Below are positions 43,932-51,462 of a stretch of 64,000 nucleotides of DNA, in pieces (within the stretch, counting starts at the first letter, position 1; every line of letters starts with the position of its first letter). The notes under the pieces are model-generated. The model was given only the letters and a program-made list of their open reading frames with translations. It was not told where the DNA came from and did no database searches. This DNA is from Actinomadura luzonensis (lineage in GTDB: Bacteria > Actinomycetota > Actinomycetes > Streptosporangiales > Streptosporangiaceae): positions 6,019,001-6,083,000 of the forward strand of contig NZ_JAKRKC020000001.1 of assembly GCF_022664455.2 (NCBI RefSeq), written 5' to 3'. Position numbers and translations under genes: made by a program.

Positions 43932-44025
43932 CATGTAACAAATGAAACAGTTAGGAAACTTAACTCCGCACCCAGCAGCAGAACATGGGTCAATTGCCCC
44001 GTCAAGGCATGTAACAGATGAAACA
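43932..44025. repeat. Pair of 18-bp direct repeats between lacI and GH30 genes
   Basis: CATGTAACAAATGAAACA (43932-43949) and CATGTAACAGATGAAACA (44008-44025) are the same in 17 of 18 bases and are 76 bp apart start to start. They flank the GH30 upstream region, including TTGACG and TTGACC -35-like words on the minus strand. The right copy ends 1 bp before the lacI stop codon. The spacing of about seven helical turns suggests protein binding sites for looping or for a cooperative regulator. Confidence 0.7.
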
Positions 44026-44026
44026 A

Positions 44027-45133
44027 TCAGCGCGGCGCGGGGCCGGTGGAGCCCCGCACGACCAGCTCGGTGGCCAGCGAGACGTGCAGCGCCTCGACGG
44101 TGTGCCGGCTGAGCAGCCGCATCAGCAGCGTGACCGCCATCCGGCCCATCTCCTGCAACGGCTGCCGCACGGTGGTGAGCGGCGGCGTGGTGGCCCGGCT
44201 GACGTCGATGTCGTCGAACCCGGCCACCGACAGGTCGCCGGGCACGCGGAGGCCGCGCTCGGCCGCCGCCCACAACGCGCCGACCGCCATCTTGTCGTTG
44301 AACGCGACCAGCGCCGTCGGCCGCTCCGGCAGGTCGAGCAGCTCGCCCGCGGCCCGGTAGCCGTGCTCGGCGCTCGGCTCCGGCACGCTGCGCAGCAACG
44401 CCGGCTCGGGCAGCACGCCCGCGCCGGCCAGCGAGGCGGTGTAGCCGGCCAGCCGCGCCTCGCTGGGCAGCCAGCGGGTGGGGCCGCCGATGATGCCGAC
44501 CCGGCGGTGGCCGAGCTCGGTCACGTGCGCCATCAGCGCCCGTCCGCCCGCGAAGTGCGCGGCCGAGACCGCCGGGATGTCCTTCGGCGGGCGCGTGCGC
44601 GGATCGACGACCACGAACGGGAAGCCGCGGTCGCGCAGGCGCGCCAGCTCCTCCTCCGGCTCGGGCGGCAGGACGAGGATCGCGCCGGCCACGCCGGGCC
44701 GGGCGGGCAGGCCGGGCAGCACGGCGGCGTCCTGGGCGGCCTCGCCGGCGCCGAGGATCATCTGGCGGCCGTGCAGGTCGATGGTCTCGCCGACGGAGGA
44801 GACGATGAGGCCGAAGTAGTCGGTCAGCAGGTACGGGCAGCGCACGTACACCGCGCCGGCGAGCGGCTGCCGGGGGCCGGAGGCGGCCCGGGGATCGGCA
44901 CGAGGGTCGGCCCGCTGGGCGGCCCGGGGATCGGCCCGGGGATCGGCCCGGGGGTCGGCACGGGGGCGGGGCGCCTGGTCGCCGAGCCGCTCGACGGCCG
45001 CCAGCACCAGCTCGCGGGTGTGCGGGGCGACGCCGGCGCCGCCGTTGAGCACGCGTGAGACCGTGGCGATCGACAGGCCCGTCTCGGCCGCGACGTCGCG
45101 CACCGTCGCGCGTGCCCTGCCCGCCCTCGCCAT
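44027..45133 (-). CDS. LacI-family transcriptional regulator with repeat-expanded hinge
   Basis: This 368-residue repressor has an N-terminal helix-turn-helix (RDVAAETGLSIATVSRVLNG, about residues 12-31) and a periplasmic-binding-like sensor domain (about 90-365; QMILGAGEAAQD, VAFNDKMAVGALWAAAERGL, VAGFDDIDVSRATTPPLTTV). Between them the usual hinge helix is replaced or extended by a run of Ala-Asp-Pro-Arg repeats (about 55-85), which is unusual. The ATG start has GAGAGGGG upstream; a longer open frame exists but precedes the HTH with no homology. It lies directly upstream of the GH30 gene on the same strand and so probably controls it and itself. Confidence 0.9.
   Translation of the reverse strand: MARAGRARATVRDVAAETGLSIATVSRVLNGGAGVAPHTRELVLAAVERLGDQAPRPRADPRADPRADPRAAQRADPRADPRAASGPRQPLAGAVYVRCPYLLTDYFGLIVSSVGETIDLHGRQMILGAGEAAQDAAVLPGLPARPGVAGAILVLPPEPEEELARLRDRGFPFVVVDPRTRPPKDIPAVSAAHFAGGRALMAHVTELGHRRVGIIGGPTRWLPSEARLAGYTASLAGAGVLPEPALLRSVPEPSAEHGYRAAGELLDLPERPTALVAFNDKMAVGALWAAAERGLRVPGDLSVAGFDDIDVSRATTPPLTTVRQPLQEMGRMAVTLLMRLLSRHTVEALHVSLATELVVRGSTGPAPR
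44883..44972. repeat. Short tandem repeat encoding Asp-Pro-Arg-Ala units in the LacI hinge
   Basis: A 12-bp word GGCCCGGGGATC and its variants (GGCACGAGGGTC, GGCCCGGGGGTC) recur about seven times. They encode a run of ADPR tetrapeptides between the DNA-binding and sensor domains. Confidence 0.75.
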
Positions 45134-45188
45134 CGGCGCCCCTCTCGACGCCGCCAGGATAGCCAGCCGTACGTCCGCGGCCCGAAGA

Positions 45189-45204
45189 TAGGGATATATC
45201 CCTA
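45189..45204. promoter_or_regulatory. 16-bp palindrome in the lacI-EamA divergent region
   Basis: TAGGGATATATCCCTA is a perfect inverted repeat, 56 bp upstream of the lacI ATG and 60 bp upstream of the EamA start. It is AT-centred and so unlike the CG-centred LacI operators. A TATGGT word at about 45218 may be the EamA -10. The binding protein is unknown. Confidence 0.55.
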
Positions 45205-45263
45205 CGCATCCGGGCGATATGGTCGCTACGCTCCTGCCGGGTTCGTCGACCGGAGGGGTGCGC

Positions 45264-46181
45264 GTGCGCGCGAAGACCGTGGGGAGATGGCTGCCGGGTT
45301 TCCTGGCCCTCGCCGTCATCTGGGGGAACAGCTTCTTCTTCATCAAGATCGCGGTGGGCGCGCTGCACCCGCTGCAGGTGTCGTTCGGGCGGATGGCGAT
45401 CGGGGCCGCGGTCCTGCTGGCCGCGCTCGCCGTCAGCCGCCGGCCCCTCCCCCGCGACCCGCGCCTGTGGGGGCACTTCTTCGTCGCCTCGGTGGTGCTC
45501 ACCACCCTGCCCTTCACCCTTTTCGCCTACGGCGAGCAGTACGTCTCCTCCGTCGTCGCGGCCATCTGGAACGCGACCACGCCCCTCTGCACGCTGGCCT
45601 TCACGCTCGCGCTGCGGGCCGAGCGGGCCACCGCGGGCCGGGTGAGCGGGCTGGGGCTCGGGTTCGCGGGCGTGATGGTGGTGCTCGGGGTGTGGCAGCC
45701 GATGGACGGCGGGCAGCTCGGCGGAAGCCTGGCCTGCTTCGGCGCGGCGCTCTGCTACGGCGTGGGCGGGGCGTACATGGGCCGCTTCATCACCGGGCGG
45801 CGGCCGGAGCCCGCCGTGGTGCTCGCGGCCGGGCAGCTCCTCGCCGGGACGGTGCAGCTCGCCGTGGTGACGCTGGCGGCCGGCGTGCCCCTGGCCGACC
45901 TGGACGCGCCCGCCGGGGTGTGGTGGAGCCTCGCGGCGCTCGGCGGGCTGGGGACCGGGGTGGCGTACCTGCTGATGTACTGGGTGCAGCGGCGGATCGG
46001 GGTGACGACGACCTCGACGGTGACGTACCTGCTGCCGGTGGTCGCGGCGGCCTCCGGGGTGCTGCTGCTCGGGGAGGGCATCAGCTGGAACCAGCCGGTG
46101 GGGGCGGTGGTCATCCTCGTGGCCATCGCGCTCACGCAGGGGGTGCTCACCCGGCGTCGCGCCGCCGCCCCGGCGGCCTGA
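45264..46181 (+). CDS. EamA/DMT-family transporter
   Basis: This 305-residue inner-membrane exporter has about ten hydrophobic helices in two EamA repeats. The first starts at FLALAVIWGNSFFFIKIAVG and the second near LACFGAALCYGVGGAYMGRF; the end is WNQPVGAVVILVAIALTQG. Substrates of such proteins are amino acids or small metabolites; none is assigned. The GTG at 45264 is chosen since GGAGG lies 7 nt upstream. An ATG at 45219 would add 15 residues. Confidence 0.87.
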   Translation: MRAKTVGRWLPGFLALAVIWGNSFFFIKIAVGALHPLQVSFGRMAIGAAVLLAALAVSRRPLPRDPRLWGHFFVASVVLTTLPFTLFAYGEQYVSSVVAAIWNATTPLCTLAFTLALRAERATAGRVSGLGLGFAGVMVVLGVWQPMDGGQLGGSLACFGAALCYGVGGAYMGRFITGRRPEPAVVLAAGQLLAGTVQLAVVTLAAGVPLADLDAPAGVWWSLAALGGLGTGVAYLLMYWVQRRIGVTTTSTVTYLLPVVAAASGVLLLGEGISWNQPVGAVVILVAIALTQGVLTRRRAAAPAA

Positions 46182-46184
46182 ACG

Positions 46185-46958
46185 TCACTCGGACGTGCTG
46201 CGGCGGGCGCGCGGCGCGGGCTTCTTGCGCCCCGCGACCAGGGTGTCGCCCGGCGCGGGCACGGGGTCCTCGGCGCGCTTGGGCGCCGGGGTGCGCGGGC
46301 GCGGGTGCGGCGCGGTGTCCTCGGCCCCGGGCGTCTGCGGAGCGGGCTCCTCCTTGTCCGCGACGGGCCGCGCGGGGCGCTCCTCGGGTGAGGTGGCGGC
46401 CTCGGGCTCGCGGGCCGGCTCGCCGGAGGAGCCGGGGGCGCCGGCGGCGCCGGGGTCGTCAGGGTCGTCGGGGTCGCGGAAGGACGCGAGGACGCGCTCC
46501 ACGTCCTTGTCTGCGGCGAACTCGTCGGCCGCCTCCGCCTCCCGCCGCCGGATCACCACCATGTGGTCGACCGAGACCCGCCCGGCCCCCACCACGGCCA
46601 GCAGCAACGACGCCGCGCCGAGCAGGATCAGCTCGTTCATGGTGATCGGGTTGAGCGGCGGCGCGACGAGGAAGACCGACAGCGCCTCGGCGAAGAGGAT
46701 CAGGCCCGTGATCGAGACCGCCAGCCCGGCGATCAGCAGCGCCCCGCCGATCAGCTCGGCGAGCATCGTGACCGTGGCCCACGCCTGCGGCGCGGGCGCG
46801 CCCTGCTCCAGGAACTTGGAGCCGGTGATCTTCAGGCCGTCCTCCAGCTTGGTCCAGCCGTTGGCGAAGAAGATCCCGCCCACGCCGAGGCGGGCGACTA
46901 AGGCCGCGACATCACGGAGGACCTGTTTCACGGTAGTTGTCTGCCCGGTTCGGGACAT
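46185..46958 (-). CDS. DoxX family membrane protein with long disordered tail
   Basis: The protein has 257 residues. The first ~130 hold four membrane helices of the DoxX type (LGVGGIFFANGWTKLEDGL, MLAELIGGALLIAGLAVSI, LILLGAASLLLAVVGAG). The last ~120 are charged and Pro/Ala/Glu-rich (DPDDPDDPG, PAPKRAEDPVP) and look disordered and cytoplasmic. It is likely co-transcribed with the MFS gene: its ATG is 8 nt after that stop, with GAGGTG about 6 nt upstream. The role is unknown; DoxX proteins often link to redox or thiosulfate metabolism. Confidence 0.82.
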   Translation of the reverse strand: MSRTGQTTTVKQVLRDVAALVARLGVGGIFFANGWTKLEDGLKITGSKFLEQGAPAPQAWATVTMLAELIGGALLIAGLAVSITGLILFAEALSVFLVAPPLNPITMNELILLGAASLLLAVVGAGRVSVDHMVVIRRREAEAADEFAADKDVERVLASFRDPDDPDDPGAAGAPGSSGEPAREPEAATSPEERPARPVADKEEPAPQTPGAEDTAPHPRPRTPAPKRAEDPVPAPGDTLVAGRKKPAPRARRSTSE

Positions 46959-46966
46959 GGCACACC

Positions 46967-48496
46967 TCAATCACGGCGGAGCAGCACGGCCACCGCGACG
47001 GCCGTCAGGCTCAGCAGGACGACGCTCACGACGACGGTCGTGTGCAGGGCGTTGACGAAGGCCCACCGGGCGGCGTCGAGCAGCGCCCCTCCGGCGGAGC
47101 CGCCCACCTGGTGCGCGACGTGCGCGGCCGAGGCGAGCGACTGGCGGGCCTCGTCCATGCCGGCGGCGGGGACCCCGGCGACGGCGGGCAGGCCGGGGGC
47201 GTAGGCGACGGCGGTGATCGTGCCGAGCACCGCGACGCCGAGGCCGGCGCCCAGCTCGTACGCGGTCTCCTCGATGGCCGCCGCCCCGCCCGCCCGGGAC
47301 TCGGGGACCGCGGACATGATCGTGTCGGAGGCGGCCAGCAGCGCCACCTGCACGCCGAACCCGATGCCGACGAAGCACACGGCCAGCATCAGCGGGTGGC
47401 CCTCGACGCCCCAGCTCAGCGTGGGGCTGAGGGCCAGCGCGACGAGCCCGAGGCCGCCGCTCATGGTGGCCCGCAGGCCGACCCGCGGCAGGATGTGGGC
47501 CGCGGCGAGCCCGCCGCACACGGCCGAGAGCACCAGCGGCAACATGCGCAGCGCCGCGCGCACCGGGCTGTCGCCGAGCACGAGCTGGAGGTACTGGGCC
47601 AGCATGAGCTGGAGCCCGACCAGCGCGAAGACGCCGAGGAGCACCCCGGCCACGCCGGTGGCGAACTCCCGCCGCCGGAACAGGCCGAGGTCGAGCAGCG
47701 GCACGGCCAGCCGCCGCTGCCGCCGGACGAAGGCCACCAGCAGCCCGGCCCCGGCCAGGAACACCAGCACCGACGCCCACCTCGGCATGAGGGTGCCCGA
47801 ACCCGCCTCCTTGAGCCCGAAGGCCAGCAGGAGGACGCCGAGCACCGAGAGCGCGGCGCCGGCGCCGTCCCAGGGGCGCCCGCGGCGCACCGGCGAGTCG
47901 GGCAGCAGCCGGGCGGCGGCGGGCAGCAGCACGAGCAGGATGGGCACGTTGATGAGGAAGACCGCGCCCCACCAGAACCCGACCAGCACGCCGCCGATGA
48001 GCGGGCCGACGGCGGCGCCGGCCGCGGCGACGGCGCTCCAGACGCCGAGGGCGATCGCCCGCTCGCGCCGGTCGGTGAAGACCTGGCGGATGAGCGAGAG
48101 CGTGGCCGGCATGATCATCGCGCCGCCGACGCCGAGCAGCGCGCGGAACAGGATGAGCGTCAGCGGCGTCGGGGCGAACGCGGCCCCGGCCGAGGCCAGC
48201 CCGAACAGCACGAAGCCGCCGAGGACCAGGCGCTTCCTGCCGTACTTGTCGCCGAGGGTGCCGAACATGATCAGCAGCGGCGCGACGACCAGCGAGTAGA
48301 CGTCGATGATCCACAGGAGCTGGACCGCGCTGGGTTCGAGCGCGGCGGTGAGCGCGGGCACCGCGATGTGCAGGACCGTCGCGTCCACCGTGATGAGCAG
48401 CAGCGCCAGGCAGAGCAGCACCAGGATCGACCAGCGGCGGTCGCCGGGCCGGCGGGCGGTGATCTTGACGAGCGGTGCGGCCTGTGTGACGGTCAT
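46967..48496 (-). CDS. MFS drug:H+ antiporter (DHA2/EmrB-QacA type)
   Basis: This 509-residue 14-helix transporter has the family signals LALLLITVDATVLHIAVPAL (helix 1), GDKYGRKRLVLGG (motif A) and LLGVGGAMIMPATLSLI, and a motif C-like GPLIGGVLVGFWWGAVFLINVP region (read in parts). It probably exports drugs or antiseptic-like cations. The ATG at 48496 has AGGAGG just upstream; an earlier start at 48535 is less likely. A 12-bp palindrome in the upstream region may bind a repressor, but no regulator gene is adjacent. Confidence 0.9.
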   Translation of the reverse strand: MTVTQAAPLVKITARRPGDRRWSILVLLCLALLLITVDATVLHIAVPALTAALEPSAVQLLWIIDVYSLVVAPLLIMFGTLGDKYGRKRLVLGGFVLFGLASAGAAFAPTPLTLILFRALLGVGGAMIMPATLSLIRQVFTDRRERAIALGVWSAVAAAGAAVGPLIGGVLVGFWWGAVFLINVPILLVLLPAAARLLPDSPVRRGRPWDGAGAALSVLGVLLLAFGLKEAGSGTLMPRWASVLVFLAGAGLLVAFVRRQRRLAVPLLDLGLFRRREFATGVAGVLLGVFALVGLQLMLAQYLQLVLGDSPVRAALRMLPLVLSAVCGGLAAAHILPRVGLRATMSGGLGLVALALSPTLSWGVEGHPLMLAVCFVGIGFGVQVALLAASDTIMSAVPESRAGGAAAIEETAYELGAGLGVAVLGTITAVAYAPGLPAVAGVPAAGMDEARQSLASAAHVAHQVGGSAGGALLDAARWAFVNALHTTVVVSVVLLSLTAVAVAVLLRRD

Positions 48497-48687
48497 GGGC
48501 CTCCTAGCAGGCCGATCCGTTGACAGGGCCCGCACGTGCAGATGGTCGGCCGCGTGCGAACCGCGGCTTCACGCCCGCTCCTGGTGAAGGAGGACGCCCC
48601 GGCTCGTGCGCTCCGGCTTGCGTGGCAGCTTAGGCCATGGGCCGCGCTTGTCATAGCGGTATCGCCTGATCCACGGTCTGACCGCAC

Positions 48688-48699
48688 CTCTCTAGAGAG
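48688..48699. promoter_or_regulatory. 12-bp palindrome in the MFS/TPR divergent region
   Basis: CTCTCTAGAGAG is a perfect inverted repeat midway in the 259-bp gap between the leftward MFS gene and the rightward TPR gene. A CATATG lies 10 bp to its right. The rest of the gap shows no gene. The binding factor is unknown. Confidence 0.4.
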
Positions 48700-48755
48700 A
48701 TACAGCCATATGTCGGCATCTATCCAACATCCACCGCCGAACCGATCATGGATCC

Positions 48756-50486
48756 GTGGGGACCGATCCAAGTGGCAGAAATGGTGACATTCAGGATAGG
48801 TCCTCACGCGAGTGGTGCGACGAGGCCCTGACCAGGCTCAACGCCGGCCGCCCCGAGTCCGCGCTGGAGGCCGCCCGCTGCGCCGCCGACCTCGACCCGG
48901 GCGCCGAATGGGCCTACCGGCTGATCAGCCTCGCCCACGAGCGGCTGGGCCGCGACGCCGACGCGCTCGCCCCCGCCGAGCGGGCGGTGGAGCTGGCGCC
49001 CGGATCCTGGCCCGCCCGCGTGCGGCTGGCCGCCGTGCTGCGCAGGCGGCCGGGCCGCTGGCGGGCGGCCGTCGAGCACGCCGAGCTGGCCAGGAGGTTC
49101 GCCCCCGAGCAGGCCGGCCCCGAGGTGCTGCTCGGCGACCTCGCGCTGCTGCGCGGCGACCACACCCGCGCCGAGGGGCTCTACCGGTCGGCGCTGGCCG
49201 TCGCCCCCGGCGACCCGCAGGCCCGCACGAACCTCGCGCTGGCGCTGCTGCGCTGGGAACGGCCGCGCCCGCACCACGACCCGGCCTGGCCCGTGGACCC
49301 GCGCGAGACCGGCCGGGCCAGGCGGGCGCTGGAGGTCTGGTCGCGGCAGGCGCGGCTGCTGGTGGCCGTGGCCACCGTCGCCGTCGCGGCGGCGGCGCTG
49401 CTGCTGGACCGGGGGACGGAGGCGCGGCTCGGCGGGTTCGCGGTGCTCGCGCTGCTGGTGCCGCTCACCGTCCGGCAGGCCCGCAGGGTCGGAGTCTGGC
49501 GGTACGTGCCCGGGATGTTCGGCAGGGACCCGTGGCTCGGGGCCGGCGTCGTGGCGGCCGCTGCGTCGGTGCCGGCCTTCGCCGCCTGGCTGGTGCTGGG
49601 GACCTCCGCCGCGGTGCCGCGCGCGCTCGACCCCGTGTGGGCGGGGCTGGCCGGCGTCCTGGTGCTCGGCTGGCCCGCGCTGGCGCTGGTGCGGGGGGTG
49701 GCGGAGTCCTGGCGGGGCCGGCCGCTGCCGGCCCTGGAGCAGGCGGTGCTCGCGGGCCCCGACCGGGTCGCCCGCCGCGACGCCGGGGTCATGCTCTGGA
49801 TCGTGCTCATCAGGACGTGGACGGTCCTGGTGCCGCTGGTGGGCGGGGCGCTGGCGGTCGAGCCGCGGGCGGCCGTGGCGGCGCTGGCGGTGCCGTACCC
49901 GGTGGTGCGGGGTTGCCTGCGGGCCCGCTACCGCGACGACGTGTGGCTCCTGGTCGCGGCCGCGCTGGTGGTGCCGGCCGCGGCGGCCTGCGCGGCGGGC
50001 GGCCTGCTGGGGTCGGCGTGGGCCTGGCGGGCCGGGCTGGGGGCGCTGGGCGCGGCGGTGGCGGTGTTCGCGGCGCGGGCGGCGCGGGCCTGGTGGCGGG
50101 GCGGCCCGGGCCCCTGGCGGGCCTCGCTGGTCATGTGCGACCTGCCGATGGGGGCCGAGCCGTCGGTCGCGCTGACCGCCGAGGTGCGCCAGGCCATCTC
50201 CCACGCGCGCGGCGTCGTGCTGTCCTACGGCGACGGGCTCGGCCCCCGGGCGGCCGGCGCCGCCGCCACGGTCACCTCGACCGGCGAGCTGCGCCTGATC
50301 GCGGGCGCCGAGGCGTGGGAGGCGATCGCGGCCGACCCTCGGGTGGCGGTCTTCGCCGCCGACCCGTTGCAGCGGCGGTTCTGGGTGGAGGTGCGCGGCG
50401 TCGCGCTCGCCGACTCCGGCGTGCTGCGGGTCACGCCCACGCGGGTGCTCGTCGGCGAATACCCTGGGCGGCACCAGCGCCGGTGA
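48756..50486 (+). CDS. TPR membrane protein with a possible PNPOx-like (split-barrel) C-terminal domain
   Basis: The protein has 576 residues. Residues 15-165 form TPR-like repeats (EWAYRLISLAHERLGRDADA, PEVLLGDLALLRGDHTRAE). Residues 200-455 hold about eight hydrophobic helices (LLVAVATVAVAAAALLL, WAGLAGVLVLGWPALALV, GALGAAVAVFAARAARAW). The last ~115 residues are soluble. ARGVVLSYGDG, LRLIAGAEAWEAIAADPRVA and RRFWVEVRGVALAD look like the FMN-binding split barrel of PNPOx-type proteins; this is my inference from pattern. The topology would put TPR and tail on the cytoplasmic side. The start is uncertain: a GTG at 48756 without SD. Confidence 0.65.
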   Translation: MGTDPSGRNGDIQDRSSREWCDEALTRLNAGRPESALEAARCAADLDPGAEWAYRLISLAHERLGRDADALAPAERAVELAPGSWPARVRLAAVLRRRPGRWRAAVEHAELARRFAPEQAGPEVLLGDLALLRGDHTRAEGLYRSALAVAPGDPQARTNLALALLRWERPRPHHDPAWPVDPRETGRARRALEVWSRQARLLVAVATVAVAAAALLLDRGTEARLGGFAVLALLVPLTVRQARRVGVWRYVPGMFGRDPWLGAGVVAAAASVPAFAAWLVLGTSAAVPRALDPVWAGLAGVLVLGWPALALVRGVAESWRGRPLPALEQAVLAGPDRVARRDAGVMLWIVLIRTWTVLVPLVGGALAVEPRAAVAALAVPYPVVRGCLRARYRDDVWLLVAAALVVPAAAACAAGGLLGSAWAWRAGLGALGAAVAVFAARAARAWWRGGPGPWRASLVMCDLPMGAEPSVALTAEVRQAISHARGVVLSYGDGLGPRAAGAAATVTSTGELRLIAGAEAWEAIAADPRVAVFAADPLQRRFWVEVRGVALADSGVLRVTPTRVLVGEYPGRHQRR

Positions 50487-50501
50487 CTAGAGTTTTGTTC
50501 T

Positions 50502-51419
50502 ATGCGGATTCTGCGTACTCCCGAGGAGCGCTTCGCCGCCCTGCCGGACTTCCCGTACGAGCCCCGCTACGCCGAGGTGGGCGACGGCCTGCGCATGGCG
50601 TACGTGGAGGCCGGCCCGGCCGGCGGCGAGCCGGTGGTGCTGCTGCACGGCGAGCCGAGCTGGTCCTTCCTCTACCGCCACGTCATGCCCGAGCTGGCCG
50701 CGGCCGGGCTGCGGGCCGTCGCGCCCGACCTCATCGGCTTCGGCCGCTCCGACAAGCCCGCCGACCCCGCCGACCACACCTACGCGCGGCACGTCGAGTG
50801 GACCCGCGCGCTGCTGCTCGACGCGCTCGGCCTGCGCGGCATGACGGTGGTCGGCCAGGACTGGGGCGGGCTCATCGGCCTGCGGATCGCCGCCGAGCAC
50901 CCGGAGCGGGTGGCCAGGATCGTGGCGGCCAACACGGGCTTGCCCACGGGTGACATTCCCATGCCCGAGGTGTGGCACCGCTTCAGGCAGGCGGTGCGCG
51001 CCGCCCCCGTGCTCGACATCGCCCGGCTCGTGCAGGCGGGGTGCAGGAGCGAGCTGCCGCCGGAGGTGCGGGCGGCCTACGACGCGCCGTTCCCCGACGA
51101 GTCGTACAAGGCGGGGCCGCGGGCCATGCCGGGCCTGGTGCCCACCTCGCCGGACGACCCCGCCGCGCCCGCCAACCGCGCTGCCTGGCGGATTCTCACC
51201 ACACTGGAGCGCCCGTTCCTGGTGGCCTTCTCCGACGGAGACCCGATCACGGGAGGTATGCGGCCGATCCTCCTCAAATCGATGGCAGGGGCCTCCGGCC
51301 TGGAGCATCCCGTGATCCACGGCGCCGGACACTTCCTCCAGGAGGACGCCGGAGCCGAACTCGGCCGTCAGATCGCCGTTTTCGTGACCTCCGCGCAGCG
51401 TGTCAGGACCGCCCAATAG
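50502..51419 (+). CDS. Haloalkane dehalogenase-like alpha/beta hydrolase
   Basis: This 305-residue enzyme is of the HLD-I type. It has the oxyanion region LLHGEPSWSFLYRH, the nucleophile in VVGQDWGGLIG (Asp120, with halide-binding Trp121), the acid in VAFSDGDPITGG and the His in HGAGHFLQEDAG. A helical cap (about residues 150-215) sits between. It would hydrolyse alkyl halides to alcohols; an epoxide hydrolase or ester role is less likely because of the Trp after the nucleophile. The ATG is 8 nt after TAGAGT (50488-50493), so the mRNA is likely leaderless. Confidence 0.88.
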   Translation: MRILRTPEERFAALPDFPYEPRYAEVGDGLRMAYVEAGPAGGEPVVLLHGEPSWSFLYRHVMPELAAAGLRAVAPDLIGFGRSDKPADPADHTYARHVEWTRALLLDALGLRGMTVVGQDWGGLIGLRIAAEHPERVARIVAANTGLPTGDIPMPEVWHRFRQAVRAAPVLDIARLVQAGCRSELPPEVRAAYDAPFPDESYKAGPRAMPGLVPTSPDDPAAPANRAAWRILTTLERPFLVAFSDGDPITGGMRPILLKSMAGASGLEHPVIHGAGHFLQEDAGAELGRQIAVFVTSAQRVRTAQ

Positions 51420-51462
51420 TCCGTCCGGTGCGGTATAACCGGGGGCGGACCGGGGAGGCGTG

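Noticed and set aside
43441..45476. A 1142-residue protein formed by the GH30 frame running through lacI
   Set aside because: The part beyond 43898 is antisense-frame noise over the LacI gene. The GH30 signal peptide and SD fix the start at 43898.
48536..48787. An 83-residue ORF in the MFS/TPR divergent gap
   Set aside because: Its composition is unlike the neighbours, there is no SD, and it overlaps the TPR gene start and likely promoter sites.
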